The notes beneath the pieces were generated by a model. The model saw only the letters and a list, made by a program, of their open reading frames with translations, was not told where the DNA came from and did no database searches. Below are positions 1 through 6,640 of a DNA stretch of 8,800 nt, piece by piece. Numbering within the stretch: the first letter of the stretch is position 1; the number at the start of each line of letters is the position of its first letter. The position numbers were made by a program, and so were the translations under genes. Source of the stretch: DAOTXK01 sp034430555 (GTDB lineage Bacteria; Chloroflexota; Anaerolineae; Aggregatilineales; Ch27); contig DAOUEM010000124.1 in NCBI GenBank assembly GCA_034430555.1, forward strand, positions 1 through 8,800. Direction: 5' to 3'.

Positions 1-476
1 TCGACGGCGACTTCCTCCTCCACCGCCAGCGGATCGATCTGCCCCCAGCGGCGGACCACGCTCACCCCGGCCATAGCCCGCAGCGTGTTCAAAAAATGGT
101 CGCGCTGGGCGAGGAAATCCGGGTGCCCGTGATTGGGCGGCGTCTCCAGCACGGCCAGCGCGCCCGCTTGCAGCGCCAGGAAGGCCAGGTCGGCCTCGTC
201 CCGGTGGGCTTTGGTCAGGCGGCCGCTGACGATCACGATCGGCACCGGGTTGGCCTGCATCAGGTGCTGGGTGGCCGCCAGACCATCCAGGCGCGGCATC
301 TGGATATCCATGCTGATGATATCCGGCTGCAAGCGCGCCGCCTGCTGGATGGCTTCCGCGCCGTCGCGGGCCTCGCCGATCACGGTCATATCGGGCGCTT
401 CGGCAATCAGGCTGGCCAAAAAGCGGCGGACGGTCAGGCTATCATCGACGATCAAGACGCGCAGCGACTTTCTCAT
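1..476 (-). CDS. cheB: CheB-type receptor methylesterase, N-terminal receiver part (runs off left edge)
   Basis: This is the N-terminal 158 residues of a chemotaxis protein-glutamate methylesterase; the catalytic domain lies beyond the left edge. The family removes methyl groups from receptor glutamates to reset the signalling array once CheA has phosphorylated its receiver. Visible receiver motifs are the acidic pair in LIVDDS (Asp11, Asp12), the phospho-acceptor Asp57 in MDIQMPRLDG, Ser84 in VSG and the AGALAVLE strand. The typical Lys after that strand (E-K-P) is Thr112 here (E-T-P-P). The tail with HPDF (118-121) and VVRRW resembles the receiver-to-esterase linker of CheB proteins from CheA-receiver pathways. 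The ATG at 474-476 is 7 bases after the cheA stop, with an AGGGG-like ribosome site overlapping that stop, so it is probably translationally coupled. Only the methylesterase half could prove CheB rather than another receiver protein, but the context fits well. Confidence 0.85.
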   Translation of the reverse strand, partial: MRKSLRVLIVDDSLTVRRFLASLIAEAPDMTVIGEARDGAEAIQQAARLQPDIISMDIQMPRLDGLAATQHLMQANPVPIVIVSGRLTKAHRDEADLAFLALQAGALAVLETPPNHGHPDFLAQRDHFLNTLRAMAGVSVVRRWGQIDPLAVEEEVAV

Positions 477-483
477 AAGGCCC

Positions 484-2856
484 CTACACCATCTGCTCAA
501 CGACTTGCAGCAGCTCGTCCTGGTCGAAGCGGGTCTTGACCAGGTAGGCGTCCGCGCCGGCGCGCAGCCCCTGCTCGCGGTCGCTCGGCGAATCGAGGGA
601 GGTCACCAGGACGAATGGGATGTCACGCCAGCGGGCATCACTCTTGACCCGCTTGGCCAGCTCAAAACCGTCCATGTTCGGCATTTCCACGTCACAGACG
701 ATCACGTCCGGCGGCTGCTCGATCAAAGCCCGCAGCGCTTCCGTGCCATCGGTGGCAGTGCGAACCCGGTAGCCCGCTGCTTCCAGGATGTTCCGTTCCA
801 GCGTGCGGGTCGTCAGCGAATCGTCCACCACCAGGACCCAGCGCGGGCGTTCCGCCTCGTGCTCGTCAACCTCATCGAGCGGCGCATCGGCGATGATCAT
901 CTTGCTGCGGCGGGCGCTGCGGATCAGATCGGTGGTATTGAGCACCACGATAACATCACCGGTGCCCAGGATAGCCGCCCCGGATACGTTGCGCACCCGG
1001 CTCAGCTCGTCGCCCAGCTTCTTGAGCACCAGCTCCTGCTCACTGACCAGTTCGTCGATGACGAAAGCCACGCTGCGCTCGGTGGAATGCAGCACCAGGA
1101 TCGGCGAATGGGCCGTCAGCGCGGAGGGCGTGCCAGGCCGTTCCAGCACTTCGGCCAGGTGAACGAGCGGCATGGGTCGCCCGTCGACCTCGATCATCGG
1201 TCGGTCCTCCACGTAGAAAACCGCCTGCGGGTCCACGTCGATGATGCGCATCACGGTCGTTAATGGGATAGCATATCGCTCTTCGCCAATACGGGCCAGC
1301 AGGCAGCGAATGCGCGTCAGGGAGACGGGCACGATCAGGTGAAAAGTCGTGCCGAGACCGGGCGAGTTTTCCAGCCACAGCCGCCCGCGCAGGGCCTCGA
1401 TCCGCTGGCGGACCACGTCCAGCCCCACGCCGCGCCCGGAGACCGCGGTCACCTTCTCGGCAGTGGAAAAGCCCGGCTGGAAGATCAGCGCGGCGATCTC
1501 GTCACTGGTCAGGGTATCCACTTCGGCCTCGCCCAGCAGCCCGTTCTGGATCGCTTTGCGGCGCACGGCATTGACATTGATGCCGCTCCCGTCGTCGTCT
1601 ACCTGCACGTGAATATCGTTGCCACGCGAGACCACGTGCAGGGTGATGGTGCCGGTGCGGGATTTGTCGGCGGCCTCGCGATCGCCCGGCGTTTCGATGC
1701 CATGATCGACGGCGTTGCGCAGGAGATGCATGAGTGGGTCTTTGAGCAGCTCCAACACGTGTTTATCCAGCTCGACCTCAGCCCCTTCGATCACCAGGGC
1801 AACCTCCTTGCCGCCTGCACGGGCCAGGTCACGCACCATACGCTGGAAAACACCCAGGATCGTCTCAAAGGGCAGCATCCGCACGCTGGCGATGTCGGCC
1901 TGTAATTCGTCCGTCAGGGTCGTGAGGTGCAGGTTGTCGTTAACCAGGTCATGGTTGAAGGCGATGAGGGAGCGGCCCATCAGGGACATGTAATGCTGGG
2001 TCATATCCAGGAAGTCGAGCAGGCTCATCAGGTCGGCCCCGCCCTCGGAGGCACCCGGTATTTCGCGGGCGTCGCGCAGGCGGCGCGTCGTGCGGATGTA
2101 GGCCGATCGCGCCCGCCGCCAGATGCGCTGCCAGCGGCGGTGCTCCTGCAAAATGGCCATCACCTCCTGGCGGCGCTGTTCGCTGTGCATGCGGGCTACC
2201 AGCAACTCGCCGGCCTGCCCCATCAACTGGTCCAGCTTGCTGAGGCTGACGCGCACCGTATCCTCGGCGGCGCGGACGGCGGTAGTCGTCGTGGTGGTGG
2301 GCTGGCCGGGTGGGGGCGGCATCTGGGCCGGTGGGGGAGGCGGCTCGTCTTCAGCCGGCAACTGGACCGGCTCGACCACGACCAACTGGCGGTTGTTGCC
2401 GCCAGCGCCCTCCGCCCGCAGGTCACCGTCATCGGCGGGCGCAGCGGCCTGCCGGGGCCGGTTGAGCGGCTCGACCTTGGTGATGGCCGTCAACTGGTCC
2501 AGCACCAAACCAATCGTGTCCGCATCGGCCTCGTTGCCGTCGGCGTACATCTGGATCACGTCCAGGCTGTCGTATAACGCGTCGCAAGCGGTGGGGGAGA
2601 GCGCCATCGTGCCGGCCAGCGTCAGGTCGAAGACCTCTTCCATCTGGTGAGACAGCGTCTCGATAACAGACTGGCCGACGGCGCGCGCCGCCCCTTTCAG
2701 GCTGTGGGCCACGCGCGAGACTTCACGCAACTGATCGGTCACATCGTCGTCCGGTGAGGCGACTTCCAACTGGAGCAGAATCTGGTTCAGCGCCGCCAGG
2801 TATTCGGCAGCCTCGACCCAGAAAATATTCAGGAGGTCATCAGGTGGTTTGGACAC
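484..2856 (-). CDS. cheA: CheA-type hybrid histidine kinase with C-terminal receiver
   Basis: Central kinase of the chemosensory array, 790 residues, cytoplasmic. Domains in order: Hpt (about 1-125) with phospho-accepting His51 in AHSLKGAARAVG; a Pro/Thr-rich linker (about 130-197, with PPPPP and six Thr) where a P2 domain would be; a dimerisation region (about 201-345) much longer than the usual 65 or so residues; an ATPase domain (about 346-510) with N-box LLRNAVDHGIE, G1 DDDGSGI and G2 GRGVGLDVV; one CheW-like domain (about 512-645); and a receiver (672-790) with Asp678/Asp679, phospho-acceptor Asp722 in CDVEMPNMDG, Thr752 and Lys774. The ending YLVKTRFDQDELL is typical of receivers attached to WspE/FrzE-like kinases. 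The catalytic residues appear intact. The start is GTG (2854-2856): an in-frame TGA lies 9 bases upstream and the next Met is residue 84, inside the Hpt domain. It sits 19 bases after the receptor gene and 7 before cheB, so one operon is likely. Confidence 0.95.
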   Translation of the reverse strand: MSKPPDDLLNIFWVEAAEYLAALNQILLQLEVASPDDDVTDQLREVSRVAHSLKGAARAVGQSVIETLSHQMEEVFDLTLAGTMALSPTACDALYDSLDVIQMYADGNEADADTIGLVLDQLTAITKVEPLNRPRQAAAPADDGDLRAEGAGGNNRQLVVVEPVQLPAEDEPPPPPAQMPPPPGQPTTTTTTAVRAAEDTVRVSLSKLDQLMGQAGELLVARMHSEQRRQEVMAILQEHRRWQRIWRRARSAYIRTTRRLRDAREIPGASEGGADLMSLLDFLDMTQHYMSLMGRSLIAFNHDLVNDNLHLTTLTDELQADIASVRMLPFETILGVFQRMVRDLARAGGKEVALVIEGAEVELDKHVLELLKDPLMHLLRNAVDHGIETPGDREAADKSRTGTITLHVVSRGNDIHVQVDDDGSGINVNAVRRKAIQNGLLGEAEVDTLTSDEIAALIFQPGFSTAEKVTAVSGRGVGLDVVRQRIEALRGRLWLENSPGLGTTFHLIVPVSLTRIRCLLARIGEERYAIPLTTVMRIIDVDPQAVFYVEDRPMIEVDGRPMPLVHLAEVLERPGTPSALTAHSPILVLHSTERSVAFVIDELVSEQELVLKKLGDELSRVRNVSGAAILGTGDVIVVLNTTDLIRSARRSKMIIADAPLDEVDEHEAERPRWVLVVDDSLTTRTLERNILEAAGYRVRTATDGTEALRALIEQPPDVIVCDVEMPNMDGFELAKRVKSDARWRDIPFVLVTSLDSPSDREQGLRAGADAYLVKTRFDQDELLQVVEQMV

Positions 2857-2875
2857 GGCAACTCACAACCCAGGA

Positions 2876-4186
2876 TCATAGTTTATAGCGCTGCAGAGTG
2901 GCTCCCAGGTGTTCGGCAATGCCCTGCAGACTCTGGACATTACGCTCGACCTGCATGGTGCTGCTGGCGGCCTCCGCCGTGGCATCTTTGATGGTGCGCA
3001 TGGCGCTGGTCAGCTGGTCCATGCCGACCGCCTGCTGGCGCGTACTGGCGGCGATCTGCACGGCGGCCACCGCGTTCTCTTCGATCGTGCTAGCCAGTTC
3101 TTCGATCGTCTTGCCGGCGCGGTCGACCAGACTCACGCCCCGGTCCACGCCCTTGGTGCCTTCCTCGGTGACCATGACGGCGGCGTTGGTGGCCCGCTGG
3201 ATCTCGCTCAGAATATCGCGCACCTGGGCGGTCGCTTCGCGGCTTTGTTCGGCCAGGCTGCGCACCTCCATCGCCACCACGGCGAAGCCCTTGCCTTCCT
3301 CCCCGGCACGGGCCGCTTCCACGCTGGCATTGAGGGCCAGCATCTTGGACTGGTCGGCGATGCTGTTGACGGTGGCGATGATCTCGCCGATCTGCTGGGT
3401 ATGCTCGGATAGGATCAGAATGTTGTCGGCGATATCTTCTACCTTGCGGCGGATGAGGTGCATGCCCTCGATGGCATCGGTGACGGCCTGCTCACCCGTG
3501 CGCGAGACGTCAATCGAGGTCTGCGCGTTTTCGGCCACGTTCTGGGCACGCTCGGCGGTTTCGGTGACGGTGGCCCGCACCTCGTTAACGGTGGCCGTGG
3601 TCTGCGACACGACGGCATCCTGCTGGGTGGCGGCGTCGATCTGGCGGTTGGTCGCCTCCAGGATTTGATCGGCCGATTCCGACAAGCCCTGGGTCGCGTT
3701 GCGCACCTCGCGCGTCATGCGGTGGAAGCCATCGGTCATCACGTTGAGGGCTTCGCTGACTCGCACGTGCGCCGGATTGGCACTATCAGAAGGCGCAATA
3801 CGAGTCGTGAGGTTACCGGAGTCCATCTCGTAGACGAAGTTCAAAATCTCTTCCAGCCGCTCGCGGTCGGCATTCTGGCTGCGCGTGCGCAGCATGGAGG
3901 CCACCAGATAGGCGCCGATAAACGTCGCCAACAGCACGACCACACTCAGCAGGGCGATTTCGTTGGTGACGGCTTCGATACGGGGCACGGCGGCTGCCAG
4001 ATCGCTCGAACGTAACCACTCCGCCTGGAGGGCATTAAGGGCGATCAATATCCAGCCGCCTACCACCGCCACCGGCACCAGGCACAGCAGCGGCATCAGC
4101 AAAGCCCGCGGCTCACGGAGCACGCGGCGCAAGGCCAGGCGCGAGATGGATGTTCTCAAAAATGAAGTTCTGGTCGCTTGGGTCAC
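2876..4186 (-). CDS. Methyl-accepting chemotaxis protein with two membrane helices and no sensor domain
   Basis: Receptor that passes signals to CheA through CheW, 436 residues, inner membrane. A basic N-terminus (1-28) precedes membrane helix 1 (about 29-50). Only about 26 residues follow before helix 2 (about 77-98), too few for an outside ligand-binding domain. A HAMP-like stretch (about 99-160) leads into a long coiled coil. Its hairpin tip, around residues 279-302, carries ALNASVEAARAGEEGKGF followed by AVVAMEVRSLAEQS, the signature region that binds CheA and CheW. The C-terminus ends in RYKL and has no CheR-tethering pentapeptide. Input could be sensed by the membrane segments, the HAMP region or a partner protein (inference). 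The start is GTG (4184-4186), with AGGTG five bases upstream overlapping the cheW stop. No Met codon occurs before residue 31, which is inside helix 1. Confidence 0.95.
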   Translation of the reverse strand: MTQATRTSFLRTSISRLALRRVLREPRALLMPLLCLVPVAVVGGWILIALNALQAEWLRSSDLAAAVPRIEAVTNEIALLSVVVLLATFIGAYLVASMLRTRSQNADRERLEEILNFVYEMDSGNLTTRIAPSDSANPAHVRVSEALNVMTDGFHRMTREVRNATQGLSESADQILEATNRQIDAATQQDAVVSQTTATVNEVRATVTETAERAQNVAENAQTSIDVSRTGEQAVTDAIEGMHLIRRKVEDIADNILILSEHTQQIGEIIATVNSIADQSKMLALNASVEAARAGEEGKGFAVVAMEVRSLAEQSREATAQVRDILSEIQRATNAAVMVTEEGTKGVDRGVSLVDRAGKTIEELASTIEENAVAAVQIAASTRQQAVGMDQLTSAMRTIKDATAEAASSTMQVERNVQSLQGIAEHLGATLQRYKL

Positions 4187-4191
4187 AGCAG

Positions 4192-4196
4192 CACCT
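4192..4196 (-). promoter_or_regulatory. Ribosome binding site of the receptor gene, overlapping the cheW stop
   Basis: On the minus strand AGGTG shares two bases with the TAG stop of cheW (4195-4197) and stands 5 bases before the GTG start. This supports the GTG as the true start and suggests that ribosomes finishing cheW re-initiate on the receptor gene. Confidence 0.6.
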
Positions 4197-4791
4197 ATTG
4201 CAGTTCTTCATGTACTTTAAGACGCCGGTCCAACAACAGGCTTTCCACATCAATGATCACGGTACCACCGGGGCTAACCCCCTGCACGTGGTCTAATCCG
4301 ACGCCGGCCGAGAGCGGCGGCGTAATCTCATGAAGGGGAATACTGGCCAGTTCCAGCACGTCATCCACGAGCAGGGCAAATTCCAGCGCACCCGCCCGCA
4401 CCACGATCAGCCTGGGCAACTCCGGCACATCTTCCGCTGCCGGCAGGCCCCAAAAACGGCGGAGGTCCAGCACCGAGAGAATGCGGCCGGTCACGTTAAT
4501 AACTCCCCGATAATAGTCCGGCACACAGGGCAGCGGCGTGATCCGCTGGGTGGTCAGCCCCTGCATCACGTAAGGCACCGGGATGGCGTACCGCTCCTGC
4601 CCCTGGACGAACACCAGCGCTTTCAGGGCATCATCATCGGACTGGCTATCCTGCTCGATGGGGCGGGCGTAGTTCTCGGCGCGCTGGGCCAGGGTGCGCA
4701 CCACGTCGGCATCCTCGACGCTGCTGTCCCAGTTCAGGCTCTCCCAGATCGCGTCCCAATCTATGCTTGACGAGAATCTCAGGTAACTCAT
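4195..4791 (-). CDS. cheW: CheW-type coupling protein with tryptophan-rich N-terminal extension
   Basis: Adaptor linking the receptor tip to the CheW-like domain of CheA, 198 residues, cytoplasmic. The CheW fold spans about 56-190, with ALVFVQGQERYAIPVPYV, then YYRGVINVTGRILSVLDLRR, and the later segment LIVVRAGALEFALLVDDV. The first 55 or so residues are an extra acidic extension with Trp12, Trp16 and Trp21, followed by a short helix with LAQRAENYARP that resembles N-terminal helices seen on CheW proteins of Wsp-like pathways. The motif normally read N-x-R-G, whose Arg in E. coli CheW (Arg62) matters for receptor binding, reads N-V-T-G here with Thr101. The ATG (4789-4791) is preceded by GAGGT at good spacing. 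It is the first gene of the chemosensory operon and 8 bases ahead of the receptor gene. Confidence 0.93.
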   Translation of the reverse strand: MSYLRFSSSIDWDAIWESLNWDSSVEDADVVRTLAQRAENYARPIEQDSQSDDDALKALVFVQGQERYAIPVPYVMQGLTTQRITPLPCVPDYYRGVINVTGRILSVLDLRRFWGLPAAEDVPELPRLIVVRAGALEFALLVDDVLELASIPLHEITPPLSAGVGLDHVQGVSPGGTVIIDVESLLLDRRLKVHEELQ

Positions 4792-4817
4792 TGCTTACCT
4801 CAATGGTTTCTCTATTG

Positions 4818-4823
4818 AGTATA
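4818..4823 (-). promoter_or_regulatory. Candidate -10 box for the chemosensory operon
   Basis: The minus strand reads TATACT, a close match to the sigma-70 -10 consensus, about 27 bases upstream of the cheW start. That would give a short leader of about 20 bases. No convincing -35 box is found 16-18 bases further upstream, so recognition by an alternative factor or an activator is possible. Placement ahead of the first gene of a run of closely spaced genes supports it. Confidence 0.35.
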
Positions 4824-4879
4824 CCCGGATTGCCGATTTGGGGATACTGACCATTGTCCTGCGGGACGGTATAAATGCT

Positions 4880-4911
4880 AAAAAAGGTGTGAATTCCCGG
4901 CCAGCGCCGGG
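4880..4911 (-). terminator. Weak terminator-like hairpin with T-run after the exported-protein gene
   Basis: The minus strand has CCCGGC-GCTG-GCCGGG (4911-4896), a perfect 6-bp GC stem with a 4-base loop, and a run of six T at 4885-4880. Ten bases separate stem and T-run, more than in a standard intrinsic terminator. It lies about 49 bases after the stop of the upstream gene and before the operon -10 box, the right place to separate two transcripts. Confidence 0.3.
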
Positions 4912-4959
4912 CCCGAGGCGCGGTTAGGGCCGTCCCGGTCAGGGCACAGTCCGGACCTG

Positions 4960-6129
4960 TCACGGGTTGACCTGGGACCCGCTGCCGACCGCGGCCGCTA
5001 ACACAACCTCCGGCAGCGGGGCGAAGGTCTGCAAGACCAGCAGCGCCTCCGACCACTCGTCGGCGGCATCACCGGCCAGCAGGTTCACGTCCGCCGCGTC
5101 GAGGCGCAGGTTGGCGGTCAGCAGGCGATCATCCGCCCCCGCGATCAGCACGGCCAGCCCGCTGCGGCCTGCGCCATCGGCATCGGCAAACGTGTAGGCC
5201 ACGCGGTAACCCGCGCCGTTAGCCCGCTCGACCGGCGTAACATCCATCACCTGCGCGCCGGGCTGGACCGCGCTCACCCAGTCCGCCGCCGCGTCCGAAT
5301 CGGCCAGGGCGAGACCGGGCCGGGTTTCCAGCGTGAGGGTGATTCGGTCACCGTCAGTGAGAGTCGCCGTTCGGCCCGGCCCCCCGTCGACGATGGTCCA
5401 GCCGACCGGGTACTTGAAGCTGAAACCGCCGTCCTGGTCGACATAGCCGCTCCAGGTCAGCGGCGCCGCCAGCGAATCCGGCAGCAGGCCATAGAATGGT
5501 ATAATGGATTCGGCGAGACCCTCCAGCAGGGCGGGATTGTTGCCGGGCACGACCAGCCGCAGGATCATCGCCCAGGTGTTGTCCGCGGGCGCGGGCCAGG
5601 AAACCTGGCGAGCCAGGTAGACGTTGCCGCTCAAGCCCAACTCAAAGTCGATAATCAGCCGGTCTTCCCGGGCCTGGCGGCCGGTTTCCCGCCAGTTATC
5701 GTAGGAAGACCAGGAAGACGCCAGCGCCGCGGCATCGTTGAGAGCGTCCAGGCTGGCAATATCCTGGCCGAAATCGTAGCGCTGCATATAGGCATGGACC
5801 ACGCTGAACAGGACGCCGTTCACCAGGCTGACGCTGACGATGTTGTCGTCAGTGTAGGGAGTCGGCAGCCAGCCCTGCGGCTGCCACAGGTAAAAAACGG
5901 CCGCCGGGTGCACGTATACGCCCGCCGAATCCACTACCGGGGTGCCGGGCGCCGGCGTGGGAAAGACGACGGCCGTCGGCGCGGTGGTGGGGGCGCTGGG
6001 GTCAAAGGTGGGCACAATAGGCACCTGCCCTGTACCCAGATTGGGGGCCACCGTGGTCAACAGCATACTGCCGATGATCATGGCCAGGATAATAACCGCC
6101 GCAACCTTACCAAACATTCCTTTTTGCAT
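4960..6129 (-). CDS. Exported or membrane-anchored protein with two tandem repeat domains, function unknown
   Basis: 389 residues. A hydrophobic segment (about 8-27) after a short basic N-terminus is a membrane anchor or signal peptide; no lipobox Cys is present. A Pro/Thr-rich linker (about 38-66) is typical of surface proteins in Chloroflexota. Two domains follow, about 72-217 and 228-374, that look like copies of each other. Each opens with an F-x(5)-P-x-G-W motif (FYLWQPQGW at 79-87, FSFKYPVGW at 236-244) and closes with a helix plus a short F/P-containing strand. The opening motif recalls PsbP/Mog1-like extracytoplasmic domains, but that is only a resemblance and no enzyme motif is visible. 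The ATG (6127-6129) has GGAG 8 bases upstream; a second ATG four codons later is possible. It shares strand with the chemosensory operon but is separated from it by 168 bases. Confidence 0.85.
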   Translation of the reverse strand: MQKGMFGKVAAVIILAMIIGSMLLTTVAPNLGTGQVPIVPTFDPSAPTTAPTAVVFPTPAPGTPVVDSAGVYVHPAAVFYLWQPQGWLPTPYTDDNIVSVSLVNGVLFSVVHAYMQRYDFGQDIASLDALNDAAALASSWSSYDNWRETGRQAREDRLIIDFELGLSGNVYLARQVSWPAPADNTWAMILRLVVPGNNPALLEGLAESIIPFYGLLPDSLAAPLTWSGYVDQDGGFSFKYPVGWTIVDGGPGRTATLTDGDRITLTLETRPGLALADSDAAADWVSAVQPGAQVMDVTPVERANGAGYRVAYTFADADGAGRSGLAVLIAGADDRLLTANLRLDAADVNLLAGDAADEWSEALLVLQTFAPLPEVVLAAAVGSGSQVNP

Positions 6130-6200
6130 CGGAGTAACTCCATCCCTTCAACCGCATTGATCCCAACAAACCATGATACCGTATGAAAGGTAAAGCGACG
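6130..6200. promoter_or_regulatory. Divergent intergenic region between exported protein and small membrane protein
   Basis: These 71 bases separate two genes transcribed away from each other and so should hold promoters for both. A possible plus-strand -35 (TTGATC) and some AT-rich hexamers are present, but no pair with proper spacing stands out. AAAGG at 6186-6190 is the likely ribosome site of the plus-strand gene. Confidence 0.3.
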
Positions 6201-6533
6201 ATGACAGACGAAGTCACCCCATCCGCCCCGGATGAAAGGCCGGCCGCCAGGGAACCGATCCCGCCGGACGAGGCGCGCCGTCTGCTGGACGAAGCCCTGG
6301 CCCCTTACCTGGATGACGGCTGGGTGATCCGCGTGCAGCACGACTACATGGCCCAGCTAACCCAGGGGCGGCGCAATCTGGAGTTCCACGTCGACCTGCT
6401 GGGCGCGATCAGCATCACCGAAAAAGCGCTCACCCCTGCCCAGGACAGCGGCCGCCTGATGGCCTGGGTGCTGCTGCTGGTCTCTTTCCTGCTGGTACTG
6501 GCGATTGCTTCGGCCCTGGGCTGGCTAAACTAA
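6201..6533 (+). CDS. Small protein with one C-terminal membrane helix, hypothetical
   Basis: 110 residues from the preferred start. The ATG at 6201 has AAAGG 10 bases upstream, whereas an in-frame ATG at 6183 has no ribosome site and would add only six residues. The N-terminal 20 or so residues are Pro/Glu-rich and probably disordered. A middle part includes ARRLLDEALAPYLDDGW and a likely strand pair (WVIRVQHDYMAQLTQ, NLEFHVDLLGAISI). A hydrophobic helix (roughly 15 to 35 residues from the end, AWVLLLVSFLLVLAIASAL) finishes four residues before the C-terminus. This is a tail-anchored layout with the bulk in the cytoplasm (inference). I do not recognise a family. It is divergent from the exported-protein gene and in the same direction as the downstream kinase, 107 bases ahead of it. 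Confidence 0.75.
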   Translation: MTDEVTPSAPDERPAAREPIPPDEARRLLDEALAPYLDDGWVIRVQHDYMAQLTQGRRNLEFHVDLLGAISITEKALTPAQDSGRLMAWVLLLVSFLLVLAIASALGWLN

Positions 6534-6562
6534 ACCGCCACGACTGGCCATCATGCCGCGGA

Positions 6563-6590
6563 TTGTGTTTCATGGTATATTGCCCATAAT
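6563..6590 (+). promoter_or_regulatory. Candidate sigma-70-like promoter for the GAF-PAS kinase
   Basis: TTGTGT (6563-6568) and CATAAT (6585-6590) are separated by 16 bases. The -10 matches consensus at 5 of 6 positions and the -35 shares only its TTG. The region is clearly AT-richer than the flanking genes. Transcription would start near 6597, leaving a leader of about 45 bases. A small dyad, TTGT-GT-ACAA (6590-6599), overlaps the predicted start and could be an operator (weak). Confidence 0.4.
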
Positions 6591-6640
6591 TGTGTACAAG
6601 ACCATTATCAATTCTTCATGTTGGTGATTGTAGGTGAGGT

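Noticed and set aside
133..1263. Long plus-strand open frame opposite cheB and cheA
   Set aside because: It is antisense to strongly supported cheB/cheA motifs; its Arg/His/Gln-rich, low-similarity translation is typical of shadow frames in GC-rich DNA.
2270..2350. Repetitive-looking GGT/GGC-rich stretch in cheA
   Set aside because: It encodes the Pro/Thr linker of CheA; not an independent repeat or mobile element.
1339..2650. Several plus-strand open frames opposite cheA
   Set aside because: They overlap each other and the real kinase domains, have no recognisable domain, and no ribosome site was seen that would favour them.
2898..4015. Plus-strand open frames opposite the receptor gene
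   Set aside because: The minus strand encodes a complete receptor with the conserved hairpin tip; the plus-strand frames mirror its codon bias.
4945..4962. Palindrome GTCCGGAC with ACAG/CTGT flanks just after the exported-protein stop
   Set aside because: The 8-base palindrome cannot fold as a hairpin without a loop, the flanking 4-bp arms are weak and no T-run follows.
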